Part shown: positions 46,274 through 54,226 of the stretch, piece by piece
Position numbering within the stretch: the stretch's first letter is position 1
Layout: the number at the start of each line of letters is the position of its first letter
Source of the DNA: Phycisphaerales bacterium
Lineage (GTDB): Bacteria; Planctomycetota; Phycisphaerae; Phycisphaerales; UBA1924
Length of the DNA: 64,000 nucleotides
Direction: 5' to 3'
NCBI GenBank assembly: GCA_029260345.1
Contig: JAJDDK010000003.1
Span: 62,001 to 126,000 of the forward strand
Notes under the pieces: generated by a model
Databases searched by the model: none
The model's input: the letters and a program-made list of their open reading frames with translations, nothing else
Told to the model about the DNA's origin: nothing
Translations under genes and position numbers: made by a program

Positions 46274-46310
46274 CGCCGTCGGGGCCTCGCCCGAACCGGC
46301 CCCGACGGCG
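46274..46310. repeat. Perfect 13-bp GC-rich inverted repeat
   Basis: CGCCGTCGGGGCC (46274-46286) pairs perfectly with GGCCCCGACGGCG (46298-46310) around an 11-nt loop. It has no T-run, so a simple terminator is unlikely. In a divergent region of an island it could be an operator, a recombination or replication site, or a transcript end structure. Confidence 0.6.
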
Positions 46311-46477
46311 AGCCCGCGCAGGCGGATGGACTCTGACTCCCCCACCGCTGCCGGACGGGTTGAGCCTGAGGGGCCTCACCCTGACATCGTTCGATTGATA
46401 TTCGCGTTCGGGCACGCCCGCCTGAACGCTCCTGCATGCGTCAAACGCACACAATCGTCGGTTTGTCAACGATGTAT

Positions 46478-46505
46478 TTGATTCGCGCTTTAGTTGCGAT
46501 ACACA
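46478..46505 (+). promoter_or_regulatory. Candidate promoter, possibly giving a leaderless transcript
   Basis: TTGATT (46478-46483), a 16-bp spacer and TACACA (46500-46505) lie with the -10 ending only 7 bp before the ATG at 46513. There is no Shine-Dalgarno before that ATG, so the mRNA could begin at or near the start codon. Confidence 0.35.
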
Positions 46506-46512
46506 CTGTCGG

Positions 46513-47013
46513 ATGAAATTAGCTGATTACCTGTTTGAAAACAGTGTGACGCCGACGCAGCTCCGATGGATGCTCGGCGTCAAATGCCGCTCGGTGATCT
46601 GGCGCTGGCTGATCAACGAGCGGATCCCTCGAACGAAGATGATGAAGCGCATCGAAGCGATGTCGGGCGGGAAGGTCACGCGCGCCGACTTCCTTGATCC
46701 GAGATCGCCCACGTGCGCACGCGTCATCATTGATGACCATGGCGAGGAGAAGTGGCTCTTGCCCTGGTCCAGCGACAAAGCGCAGGACAACTCGCCCTTC
46801 GAAAGCCCTCATTCGCGTCTCAGCCCGCCCGTGAAGCGTGCGCTGCAGATTTTGGACGGCCGCGCCTGGTACACACCGACGGGCAAGTTCCTGCTAGATG
46901 GTCGGCTCTCCGATTTGAAGCGGATCATGCGGGCGGCGAACACGGAATTAAATCGCCGCGGCGCCAAGCCCATCCCCTACCCCGGAGTTCATCATCCGGA
47001 GGACGATCAATGA
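46513..47013 (+). CDS. HTH-type DNA-binding protein
   Basis: A 166-residue protein. The first ~60 residues look like a Cro/C1-type helix-turn-helix (FENSVTPTQLRWMLGVKCRSVIWRWLINERIPRTKMMKRIEAM). The C-terminal part (VKRALQILDGRAWYTPTGKFLLDGRLSDLKRIMRAAN) is a second, unassigned domain. It precedes and overlaps (ATGA) the methyltransferase gene and probably controls it, like C-proteins or phage regulators. No ribosome site precedes the ATG. Confidence 0.72.
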   Translation: MKLADYLFENSVTPTQLRWMLGVKCRSVIWRWLINERIPRTKMMKRIEAMSGGKVTRADFLDPRSPTCARVIIDDHGEEKWLLPWSSDKAQDNSPFESPHSRLSPPVKRALQILDGRAWYTPTGKFLLDGRLSDLKRIMRAANTELNRRGAKPIPYPGVHHPEDDQ

Positions 47014-47885
47014 CGGTGCGGGTTTTTCACGGCTTCGCCGAATCGATGCGTCATCTCGCTGACGACGTGGTGGCGCTCACCGTCACCTCGCCCCCCTACT
47101 GGAACGCGATCGACTACGACATCTACGCCAAGGATCCGAGTGAAAACTGGAAGACGCGCCGTTACGCCAAGGGCTTCACGACGTATCACGAGTTCTTGGC
47201 GCTAATGCGACGGTGCTTTGCGGAAGTCCAGCGAGCAACAAGGCCCGGCGGCTTCTGCGCGGTGGTGGTTGGAACGATTCTGCACGAAGGCAAGATGATC
47301 CCCCTCCCCTTTGATCTGGCCCAAGTCATGCTGGATATCGGGTGGATATTCCATCAGGACATCGTTTGGGAGAAAAACTGGTCCTCCAGCAAGCGCGGCG
47401 GGACGCTGATTAAGCATCCATGGCCGGGGAACTTCTACCCCAACACACTCAGCGAATACATCCTCGTCTTTCGCAAGGCGGGAGAGAGTGAATTGAGAAA
47501 GAATCGAACGGACGCCGCTCGCATTCTCATCGACACGTTGTACGCGAAGGAGATCTCGAGCAACGTCTGGCACATCACACCGGTGCGGCCAAAGCAGATC
47601 GCGCACCCTTGCCCTTATCCAGAGGAGATCGTTCATCGCCTCGTGACGTTGTTTTCGAGGGCAGGTGATTTAGTCCTCGATCCCTTCGCTGGATCGGGCC
47701 AAACGCTGAAGGTTGCGAATGCCCTTGGCCGCCGCGTCATCGGCTACGACATCGAACCGGCGTTTGTGGACCTCGCAAATAAGCGTGCAAGCGAGACCTA
47801 CATCCGGGGGCCGCAGCTGATCGTGTCCTACGACAAACTCGAGCCGGGGATCCCGATCGGAAATTCCAAGCGGAGCGCTGCATGA
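47010..47885 (+). CDS. DNA methyltransferase (N4-cytosine/N6-adenine type)
   Basis: A 291-residue beta-type enzyme. The catalytic motif IV is TSPPYW (26-31); the SAM-binding FAGSGQT motif is at ~226-232 near the C-terminus, so motif order is IV then I. The SPPY variant is common in N4-cytosine enzymes. No restriction endonuclease gene is adjacent, so it is orphan. The start overlaps the HTH gene stop by 4 bp, and its stop overlaps the next start. The recognition sequence cannot be deduced. Confidence 0.85.
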   Translation: MTVRVFHGFAESMRHLADDVVALTVTSPPYWNAIDYDIYAKDPSENWKTRRYAKGFTTYHEFLALMRRCFAEVQRATRPGGFCAVVVGTILHEGKMIPLPFDLAQVMLDIGWIFHQDIVWEKNWSSSKRGGTLIKHPWPGNFYPNTLSEYILVFRKAGESELRKNRTDAARILIDTLYAKEISSNVWHITPVRPKQIAHPCPYPEEIVHRLVTLFSRAGDLVLDPFAGSGQTLKVANALGRRVIGYDIEPAFVDLANKRASETYIRGPQLIVSYDKLEPGIPIGNSKRSAA

Positions 47886-48355
47886 GGGAGTGCGCGGATT
47901 CCGCGCCACAGGCGCTGTCGAATCGTAAGTCAACAGACACGATTCCATTGATCTTGAAGGTCGCATCTGCGCGTCCTGAACGTGACAATGCGCCGCGAGC
48001 TGGACTCGATAGTGATAATCACACCACGCTTCTGACACAGGACGAAGCGGCGGATCGTTTGCGGGTCTCGTCGCGGACGCTCGAACGGGAGCGGATGGAG
48101 GGCCGATTGGCCTTCGTCCGCGTCCGCCGGCGGGTCTTCTATACGCCTGCGCTACTGAACGACTACATCGCCAACCAACAACGGAGGGAACATTGTACGA
48201 ACGATCCAACCGACTCTTCGAGTACCAGAATCACTGGCTCGTCAAGCGGAGAGACACGCCCAACTACCACATCTACTGGTGCCGCCCCGGCACACGCCGC
48301 GTCCGCCGCAAGAGCGCGAACACAGACGATTTTGAGAAAGCCAAACGGCAGCTGA
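47882..48355 (+). CDS. Excisionase-like MerR-type HTH protein
   Basis: A 157-residue frame that overlaps the methyltransferase stop (ATGA). Around residues 50-105 is an HTH_17/excisionase-type domain (LLTQDEAADRLRVSSRTLERERMEGRLAFVRVRRRVFYTPALLNDY), the form found in small DNA-architectural recombination proteins. The C-terminal ~50 codons overlap the integrase gene by 163 bp and are low-complexity, so that tail may not be functional. It probably directs integrase activity. Confidence 0.65.
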   Translation: MRECADSAPQALSNRKSTDTIPLILKVASARPERDNAPRAGLDSDNHTTLLTQDEAADRLRVSSRTLERERMEGRLAFVRVRRRVFYTPALLNDYIANQQRREHCTNDPTDSSSTRITGSSSGETRPTTTSTGAAPAHAASAARARTQTILRKPNGS

Positions 48356-49380
48356 TTGAGTTTGCCCACGAGCGAGAACGGCCGCGCAATCAGAAACCAG
48401 AAAATGCGTCTATCCTCGACGCGCTCAACGAATACATCGAACGCTCACTCGATGGAAGGCCGAGCAAGGTCCACGCGCTCTTGGCATTGTCGCACCTTGA
48501 CCGGTTCTTTGAGCGTGAGGGCATTGTCTTCGTTTCGGATCTGACCTTGGACGTCCAGGACGCTTACATCGAATGGCGGCGCTCAACCGGCCGCGGGTGG
48601 AAGGGCCAGACTCTCTCCAACGCCACCATCGCCCGCGAGCTTTCAGTTCTCAAGGCGGCGCTAAAGACATACTGGAAACGCGGCTTGATCAAAGAGATCC
48701 CCTATGTGAAGAGTCTCCCTCCACCGCCGCCACGGAGTCGATTCCTGAATGTCGATGAGGCCCGCCGGCTCATCGACGCCTGCCATGAGGCGCATGTAAG
48801 ACTCTTTGTTCTGCTGGCCCTGCACACGCTGCAGCGCCCATCAGCCATATTGAATCTGCAGACAAGACAGATTGATCTGACCACCGGTCGCATCGACTTC
48901 CTGCCGCCGGGCGCCGTTCAATCACACAAGCGCAAGCCGGTGGTGCCTATCACTGTGACATTACGGCCACACCTGGAGCGCGCCATCACTGAAACTTCAT
49001 CAGGCCACGTCATCGAATATCACGGCATTCCGGTGCTGAGCGTCAAGAAATCATTCAAACGCGCATGCAAGCGCGCGAATCTCCATGACGTCACGCCATA
49101 TACGCTGCGGCACACGGGCGCAACATTGCTGGCCGCCGCAGGCGTCTCTATGCGACAAATCGCGGGCATGCTGGGTCACACAACGCAACGCACGACAGAG
49201 CTTTATGCAAAGCACGCGCCGGAGTTCCTCAAGGACGCGTCCGATCAACTCGATTCGCTTTTTCAGCCAACGCTCTCACTCCCATCCTCGGGCGCCGACA
49301 GTCAACAATTGTCTGAAACGGGCAGTGCGCGCCATTTGCGCGCCAGAGCTGAATTGCCCACACTTGTGGATAACCCCTGA
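48193..49380 (+). CDS. Tyrosine recombinase/integrase
   Basis: A 395-residue integrase starting at TTG 48193, with GGAGGG at 48183-48188. It has an N-terminal SAM-like DNA-binding domain and the catalytic domain. Box I arginine is in HTLQRPSAIL, the LRHTGATLLAAAGVSMRQIAGMLGH segment supplies the second arginine and the GH motif, and the nucleophile is the Tyr of TTELYAKHA. At the H-x-x-R site the histidine position reads Tyr (YTLR), a tolerated substitution. The gene ends 18 bp before a tRNA-Val 3' fragment, the usual place for the att site of such an element. Confidence 0.92.
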   Translation: MYERSNRLFEYQNHWLVKRRDTPNYHIYWCRPGTRRVRRKSANTDDFEKAKRQLIEFAHERERPRNQKPENASILDALNEYIERSLDGRPSKVHALLALSHLDRFFEREGIVFVSDLTLDVQDAYIEWRRSTGRGWKGQTLSNATIARELSVLKAALKTYWKRGLIKEIPYVKSLPPPPPRSRFLNVDEARRLIDACHEAHVRLFVLLALHTLQRPSAILNLQTRQIDLTTGRIDFLPPGAVQSHKRKPVVPITVTLRPHLERAITETSSGHVIEYHGIPVLSVKKSFKRACKRANLHDVTPYTLRHTGATLLAAAGVSMRQIAGMLGHTTQRTTELYAKHAPEFLKDASDQLDSLFQPTLSLPSSGADSQQLSETGSARHLRARAELPTLVDNP

Positions 49381-49398
49381 AACCTTTGATCCGCGAAA

Positions 49399-49447
49399 TG
49401 GTGGGCGCTGAAGGGCTTGAACCTCCGACCCCCTCGGTGTAAACGAG
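49399..49447 (-). other. tRNA-Val(TAC) 3'-end fragment next to the integrase, probable att site
   Basis: On the minus strand these bases read CTCG, loop TTTACAC (anticodon TAC), CGAGG, variable region, T-arm GGAGGTTCAAGCCCTTC, acceptor strand AGCGCCC, discriminator A and encoded CCA. This is the 3' half of tRNA-Val (E. coli tRNA-Val has the related GGGGGTCGGCGGTTCGATCCC run). The 5' half is missing: sequence at higher coordinates shows no acceptor or D-arm. It is not the tRNA-Asp fragment at the left edge, so two integration sites are present. Confidence 0.75.
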
Positions 49448-49657
49448 CACAAAGGATCGTCCGCGAGAGCCTCCAGGTGACTGAACCCGACACGAAACAA
49501 CTTGATCTGACTCCAACCGATTTCTTCGCGCGCCAGGTGCGTGCCAAAGGTCATCAGTTGATTTGAATCATTGGTAGCACAATTTCCGTTGATGCGCAAG
49601 AGTGAATCAGCGATGGGTACCTACCTGCCGCAATAGCCGAGCGCCCGAATCAACAAT

Positions 49658-50176
49658 TTACCGATCGTCGAAGAAAGCGAGGAGCGTTCGTAGATGATGT
49701 TGCCGATGAATTGTAGTGAAATCAAATGGCGCGAATAGCGTTGCCAGCTCCACGAGCCGCGGCGTCAGTGGGTCTTCGTCGTCACGTTTTAGCATCGGAT
49801 GTCGCTGCGCGCCAGTGATTATCCAAGCACGCTGTATGCCTGACGCTCTTGCAAGCAAGGCACATACGACTCGAGTTACATATTCCCGCAGTCAGTCCCA
49901 TGCGTTCAATGGAAATAGACTCCGTCGTTAGCAGCTATGGCGAAACCGCTTCTGTAACTCGGCGTCACGGGCGATATACGCATCGGAATCACGAAATTTC
50001 ACATCGAAGCGATCCCAATTGAAGAGTCGCACGTCTTCAAGAATTGGAAGCATCTGGCACATATATTCCACCCTCTTCTCAGCGATGTCATGGGGATTTC
50101 GATTGTGCCATTCACTCAGCCTTTGAATCGCTGCATTTCCCACCGACTTCGATCGCAAGGCAGGCGCCGGATGCAC
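49658..50176 (-). pseudogene. Possible decayed gene of the prophage remnant
   Basis: One minus-strand frame carries two open segments, 50176-49928 (ends FRDSDAYIARDAELQKRF) and 49858-49658 (GIQRAWIITGAQRHPMLKRDDEDPL), separated by two in-frame stops (49930-49928 and about 49895). The text reads as protein on both sides of the stops, which suggests a mutated gene, but no family is recognised. It lies downstream of the terminase remnant. Confidence 0.25.
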
Positions 50177-50922
50177 CGAACGCCTATGTAGAACGAGCGG
50201 GCCGCCACCGGCCCTGTCGCATTGTCGAACGTCTCATGGCCAGTAGCGATGTGCTCCCAGCGGTTCCACTCTGCCTGAGCGTTGCCAAATCGTTCGACCG
50301 CGGCGAATGCAATTTTGTGCCACCTCGGACGCATTGCGTGGTCGACCAGTTCGGCCAGCATCGAGCGTTCGTGTTGAATGGACCTGCAGGCAATGATCGC
50401 GCCGTCTTTGGGGAGCTCGCGCGCCATACCTTCATCAAGCCATGCGAAGCGCGACATGAATTCCGCGCGGGCATCCTCAGGCGAGCCCTCGACATCATCG
50501 AGGATGAGGAGGTCCGGGCCGCGCCCGGCGCGGCGCAGTGTTCGCCCCAGCGCACCCATCCTAGCGGCGATAATCGTCGCGCCGCTGGCCAATTCGATCT
50601 CAAGTGAACGCGAGCGGCTGCGGCGGGCCAAGCGAACGTCCTGCGACAGTTGCGTCGCGCTGCTCAGCGCGTAGTCGAGTTCGCTGATGCGGCGCTGAGC
50701 CTCGTCCTTGTCAACGGTCAGAATCGCAATGTGCCTGGCGCTCCGGAACGCCGCCGCCCAAATTGGCCGCGCGAGCCCGGAGAGGCTTGTCTAGCCACTG
50801 CGCTGCGGCGCTGCAATCGCGAGGCGAAGCCCGCCGCGTCCAACTGATGCGTCCAGCGCGGCGCTGCTTTCGCCGTGTATCTCACACCACGGCAGATCGA
50901 ATCGATCATCCGCTGATCTCAC
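50116..50922 (-). pseudogene. Phage terminase large subunit remnant with stop at Walker A
   Basis: From a GTG at 50922 the frame reads DDRFDLPWCEIHGE, LAIAAPQRSG, then TAG at 50793-50791, then TSLSGLARPIW, HIAILTVDKDEAQRRISELDYAL, RGPDLLILDDVEG (Walker B), GAIIACRSIQHERSM. The TAG replaces the lysine codon of Walker A (APQRSGKT; AAG to TAG is one base). The C-terminal nuclease half is missing or out of frame. This is a dead phage packaging ATPase, next to a ParB-like gene as in phages. Confidence 0.7.
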
Positions 50923-50989
50923 CCGAACGGATCGCGCGCAACAGCGCTATGGCGCCGCGACCGCTTGAGTCTTCGTTCTCTCGGGACAT
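50906..50989 (-). CDS. Possible 27-residue phage ORF
   Basis: Starts at ATG 50989 after a strong GGGAGGG site and overlaps the terminase start by 17 bp. Twenty-seven codons (MSRENEDSSGRGAIALLRAI...). The ribosome site is good, but the product has no known family. Confidence 0.25.
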   Translation of the reverse strand: MSRENEDSSGRGAIALLRAIRSGEISG

Positions 50990-51288
50990 CCGTTCCCTCC
51001 CCTCAGTCCGTCGTCCATTACGGCGTACTTCGCAACGAGGTCGTCGCCGGCTCGCTCCACGACGCTGACAATGACCGTCTCGGCGCCCTGCGCGAGCAAA
51101 ACCTTGAACCGCTGATGCCCGCCGACAAGCGTCCCAGTCCTCTCGTTCCAGACAAGCGGCTCGACGAGGCCGAACTCCCAGACACTGCGGCTGATCCGCT
51201 CGTATTCCGGGTCGCCGGGCTGCAGATTGCGACGGGGGTTGTAGGGGGCTGGGTTGATGCGATGGACGGGGATCGTTTCGATCCGCAT
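50947..51288 (-). CDS. ParB/Srx-fold domain protein, phage-type
   Basis: A 113-residue protein from ATG 51288 with AGGATGAGG just upstream; a longer in-frame version begins at 51375. It begins IETIPVHRINPAPYNPRRNL and continues ISRSVWEFGLVEPLVWNERTGTLVGGHQRFKVLLAQG, which matches the ParB N-terminal nuclease-like domain seen in phage DNA-modification and packaging loci. The usual helical C-terminus is absent, so it may be truncated. It precedes the terminase remnant. Confidence 0.6.
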   Translation of the reverse strand: MRIETIPVHRINPAPYNPRRNLQPGDPEYERISRSVWEFGLVEPLVWNERTGTLVGGHQRFKVLLAQGAETVIVSVVERAGDDLVAKYAVMDDGLRGGNGCPERTKTQAVAAP

Positions 51289-51697
51289 GACCTCATCCTC
51301 CGTTGACGAGATTGGCGGCGTCCATGCCATGGGCTGGCCCGCGTTCAACGCAGGCCATACAACCTGTTCCGACATGGCAGCGAAAAGCTCTCAACTTGTC
51401 AAGTAAGAATCACGGCAAATGCGAAAAGCGAGATCTACGTCATCTTTATGATGAATTGCACACAAGCGCTGATCTGCTGATTCATTTGCTCTTGGTCCTC
51501 GCAGAATGAGCCGCAAAGCAGTGTCGACATATCCATAATGCTTGCACTCTGATTGATTGGTCCCCGAAGCAGCGTTTGAGGGGACCTCGTTGTTAGTGCC
51601 TGCTTACTAGCGGTTGCCTCAATTTCAATTGATGTCTGCATCCGGAAATGTCCGGCGAGTTCAACGAATCGGTTTGCCTCGGGTATACTCATGAACG
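51289..51697. other. Intergenic gap with one hairpin
   Basis: About 410 bp with no supported gene apart from the possible N-terminal extension of the ParB-like frame. A 7-bp inverted repeat GGTCCCC (51559-51565) and GGGGACC (51580-51586) with a 14-nt loop is visible. It separates the prophage remnant from the metal operon. Confidence 0.45.
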
Positions 51698-52171
51698 ATG
51701 ACCCGATTGTTCCATCTCGCCCGATGGACTGCGGCGGCCACGCTCGTCGCGGGTGTCTCCCTGTGCTGCTGCGAAGGGCAGCAAGCATTCGAGACGATTT
51801 GGAGGGCGTTCAATTCGTCCTTTAATTTCGAGCAGGGTCACCACGGTGACGCTGATCGCCACGCGGAAACGGATCATCACGCGAATAGTGACCATCACGA
51901 TTCGAATCCTGAATCAGCATCAGAGGATTGCGGCGATGGCCCCTGCGACAATGATCACAATTGTAATTGCGGTCATTCGAATCTGCTCGCATTCGTAGAT
52001 TCTGGTCCAAGTTCGCTGAACGCGTTGCCGACTCCGGCGATTGTCACGCCAGCCATTTACGTTGAATTGGTTCGTGTTGATGGCGAAACTTTGGCGTTGC
52101 GGGAATACTCGCTTCATTCTCCTCGACCGCCGACTTCATTGCTGCGCCTGCATTGCGCGCTCTTGACGTAA
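51698..52171 (+). CDS. His/Asp-rich exported protein at the head of the metal cluster
   Basis: A 157-residue protein with a signal peptide ending near GVSLCCCEGQ. The middle is rich in His, Asp and Cys (ADRHAETDHHANSDHHD, then CGDGPCDNDHNCNCGHSN), which should bind heavy metals. The C-terminal part (NLLAFVDSGPSSLNALPTPAIV) resembles small proteins found upstream of Czc- or Cus-type operons. Probably a periplasmic metal sponge or sensor. No strong ribosome site is visible before this ATG. Confidence 0.55.
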   Translation: MTRLFHLARWTAAATLVAGVSLCCCEGQQAFETIWRAFNSSFNFEQGHHGDADRHAETDHHANSDHHDSNPESASEDCGDGPCDNDHNCNCGHSNLLAFVDSGPSSLNALPTPAIVTPAIYVELVRVDGETLALREYSLHSPRPPTSLLRLHCALLT

Positions 52172-52188
52172 TTTCTGCTTGATGAATC

Positions 52189-52210
52189 CCATCGCCTCGT
52201 AAAGCGATGG
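52189..52210 (+). terminator. Weak hairpin after the His-rich gene
   Basis: CCATCGC (52189-52195) pairs with GCGATGG (52204-52210) around an 8-nt loop, followed by TTT. It is 18 bp past the stop. Short T-run, so it may only attenuate. Confidence 0.3.
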
Positions 52211-52323
52211 TTTGTCGCCGTGCGCTCGCGCGGCCATTCCAAACACGAATTTCACACTCCCACCTGCAGCGATCAGATGATCGCCGCCGGTCGCATACTC
52301 AATCCAATTGAAAGGAACTCTCG

Positions 52324-53202
52324 ATGTCACGTTCAGATTTCTTTGGCGCCATTTTCGGATCAATTGTCATTGGCGGTCACCTACTCGTCGCCCCACTGGT
52401 TTATGGCCAAGAACCACGTCCGCACGTCAATGCCACGGCGGTTCAGGCGCCTGACTCGGATGAACATGCCAAACATCATGCAGATGACGAAGCAACCGTT
52501 GAGCGAGTGGCGGAGCCTTATCCATTGCAAGTGTGCCCGATTTCTGGAGGGCGACTGGGATCGATGGGTGAGCCAATCATCAAATCGTATGACGGCCGCG
52601 AAGTGCGGTTCTGCTGCGCCGGGTGTCCTCCAAAATTTGAATCCGATCTTGCGGCGAGCATGAAGAAGCTCGATTCAATGATCATTGCCGACCAAGCTCC
52701 GTACTACCCACTCGACACCTGTGTGGTTTCCGGCGAGCCGCTTCGCATGGATGGTGAGGATATCGGCATCGACGTCGTCTTTGGCAATCGGCTCGTTCGA
52801 CTGTGCTGCAAGGGATGCGTCGCGGATTTGAAAGCGGAGCCTGAGAAATACCTGCCAAAGCTGGACGCGGCGATCGTGAAAGCGCAGCGCGATCGCTACC
52901 CGCTCGACACCTGCGTTGTTTCAGGAGAGGACATGGGCGGTTTGTCGGATGAGGAGATCGTTGAAGTTGTGGTCGCAAATCGACTTTTCCGTCTGTGCTG
53001 CCCGCCGTGCAAGCCCGACTTGATTTCAAATCCGGCGCCATACCTCAAGAAACTCGACGAAGCCTGGACGCAAAGTCCCGGCGGAATGCCCGGCGTTAAT
53101 GACATGTCCACGCGTTCGGAGGAGCATGGCAAGCATCAGCATGGCGAGGCGGCGCCCAAAGAACACATGCATGGCGGGGGCGCGGGTCACGGGAGACTAT
53201 AA
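52324..53202 (+). CDS. Exported protein with three tandem TRASH/YHS-like metal domains
   Basis: 292 residues with a signal peptide (FFGAIFGSIVIGGHLLVAP). After a His/Asp-rich linker, three repeats appear: VCPISGGRL...VRFCCAGCPPKFE, TCVVSGEPL...VRLCCKGCVADLKAEPEKYLPKL, TCVVSGEDM...FRLCCPPCKPDLISNPAPYLKKL. Each has a Cys plus a CCxxC pair, as in TRASH/YHS copper-handling domains. The C-terminus is His-rich (EEHGKHQHGEAAPKEHMHGG). Probably a periplasmic copper-binding or transfer protein. AAAGGAA lies upstream of the ATG. Confidence 0.75.
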   Translation: MSRSDFFGAIFGSIVIGGHLLVAPLVYGQEPRPHVNATAVQAPDSDEHAKHHADDEATVERVAEPYPLQVCPISGGRLGSMGEPIIKSYDGREVRFCCAGCPPKFESDLAASMKKLDSMIIADQAPYYPLDTCVVSGEPLRMDGEDIGIDVVFGNRLVRLCCKGCVADLKAEPEKYLPKLDAAIVKAQRDRYPLDTCVVSGEDMGGLSDEEIVEVVVANRLFRLCCPPCKPDLISNPAPYLKKLDEAWTQSPGGMPGVNDMSTRSEEHGKHQHGEAAPKEHMHGGGAGHGRL

Positions 53203-53231
53203 ACAAGGTCCAAAAGTCGAGGGACATCCAC

Positions 53232-54185
53232 ATGCGAATGCCACTCTTCACCTCTTGCGCGATCATTGCGCTCATGTTCGCCGTCGTCGCACAAAGCGGC
53301 GCTCAGGAGCGAAGTGAGTTTTCATCCGAGCCAGGCGCTCAGGCATCGGCGTCGCCATCATCCGATGCGGAGCGTGGAAATACCGTCTGTCCGGTGATGC
53401 CGGATGAGCCGATCGATCCAAACTTCTTCACGCTCTACAAAGGTCGGAAAGTCTATCTCTGCTGCAAGCGCTGCCGGACGAAGTTCAAAGCGGATCCGGA
53501 GGCATACGCCGCAAACCTTCCGCCGCAGGCCACACTTGCGACTCTTCAGGAGACGGATGGAGGCGCGGCGCCGGAAGGCGACGGAGAGCAACAACGCGAC
53601 GAATCCTCGGAGCATGATGCGAATTCCGAGCACGCTGCTCAGGGCGCACATACGCACGAGGAGGGGCTCGATCACGGTAAGGAAGAGTCCGATGAACGAA
53701 GCGATGCGCACGATCATTCGGCGCATGCCGAGAGCGCATCCGGTCTCACGAAAACGCTTTCGTACATCGGCCGATTCCATGTTTTGGTGACACATTTCCC
53801 GATCGCGCTCCTGGTGTTTGGTGCGCTCTTCGAAGTCGTTTCCATCCTCGGGGCGGGTGCGAACGCAAGAGCTGTGGTTCGCGCCAGCGTTGATCTTGGC
53901 GCCGTCTCCGCAATTGCCGCCTCGGCGCTCGGCCTCATAAATGCGATTGGCGCCGAATATTCCGGCGTGCTCTCGGATGTGTTCTGGTGGCACAGACTCT
54001 TGGGTTTGTCCACCGCCGGCGTCGCGGTTGCGGCAGCAGTGGCCGTGGAATGGCGTGCGCGAAAGCCGTCGTCGAAAGTGAACAGCGCTGCTCGAATCGC
54101 TGTGTTCGCGACGGCGGCTCTCGTAGGAATCACGGGTCACCTTGGCGGATCGCTGGTCTTCGGATGGGAATACCTCGTCCCATGA
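53232..54185 (+). CDS. TRASH-like metal domain fused to a DUF2231 membrane domain
   Basis: 317 residues with a signal peptide. First a single metal domain (VCPVMPDEPIDPNFFTLYKG, KVYLCCKRCRTKFKADPEAYA), then a His/Glu-rich linker (EHDANSEHAAQGAHTHEEG, DAHDHSAHAE), then about four membrane helices of DUF2231 type (RFHVLVTHFPIALLVFGALFEVV). Located in the metal operon, GAGGG before ATG 53232. It may pass copper to the membrane or sense it. Confidence 0.7.
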   Translation: MRMPLFTSCAIIALMFAVVAQSGAQERSEFSSEPGAQASASPSSDAERGNTVCPVMPDEPIDPNFFTLYKGRKVYLCCKRCRTKFKADPEAYAANLPPQATLATLQETDGGAAPEGDGEQQRDESSEHDANSEHAAQGAHTHEEGLDHGKEESDERSDAHDHSAHAESASGLTKTLSYIGRFHVLVTHFPIALLVFGALFEVVSILGAGANARAVVRASVDLGAVSAIAASALGLINAIGAEYSGVLSDVFWWHRLLGLSTAGVAVAAAVAVEWRARKPSSKVNSAARIAVFATAALVGITGHLGGSLVFGWEYLVP

Positions 54186-54226
54186 TTGATTTGACATCCA
54201 TCTGTGGGCATGTGTGGAGATGCAAC

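Larger units (their letters stand above)
46150..46512. other. Hairpin-rich divergent intergenic region
   Basis: About 360 bp between a leftward and a rightward operon. It holds a perfect 13-bp hairpin (46274-46310), short palindromes such as GGCGCGCC and ATGCGCGCAT, and a candidate promoter for the HTH/methyltransferase operon (46478-46505). Confidence 0.55.

Noticed and set aside
34281-49447. A single element bounded by matching tRNA repeats
   Set aside because: The two fragments derive from different tRNAs (Asp and Val) and are not direct repeats of each other.
49399-49447. An intact tRNA-Val gene
   Set aside because: No acceptor 5' strand (GGGCGCT expected) or D-arm is found upstream on the minus strand.
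34093-51697. Insertion sequences in the island
   Set aside because: No transposase gene or terminal inverted repeats with target duplications were recognised; the only recombinase is the tyrosine integrase.
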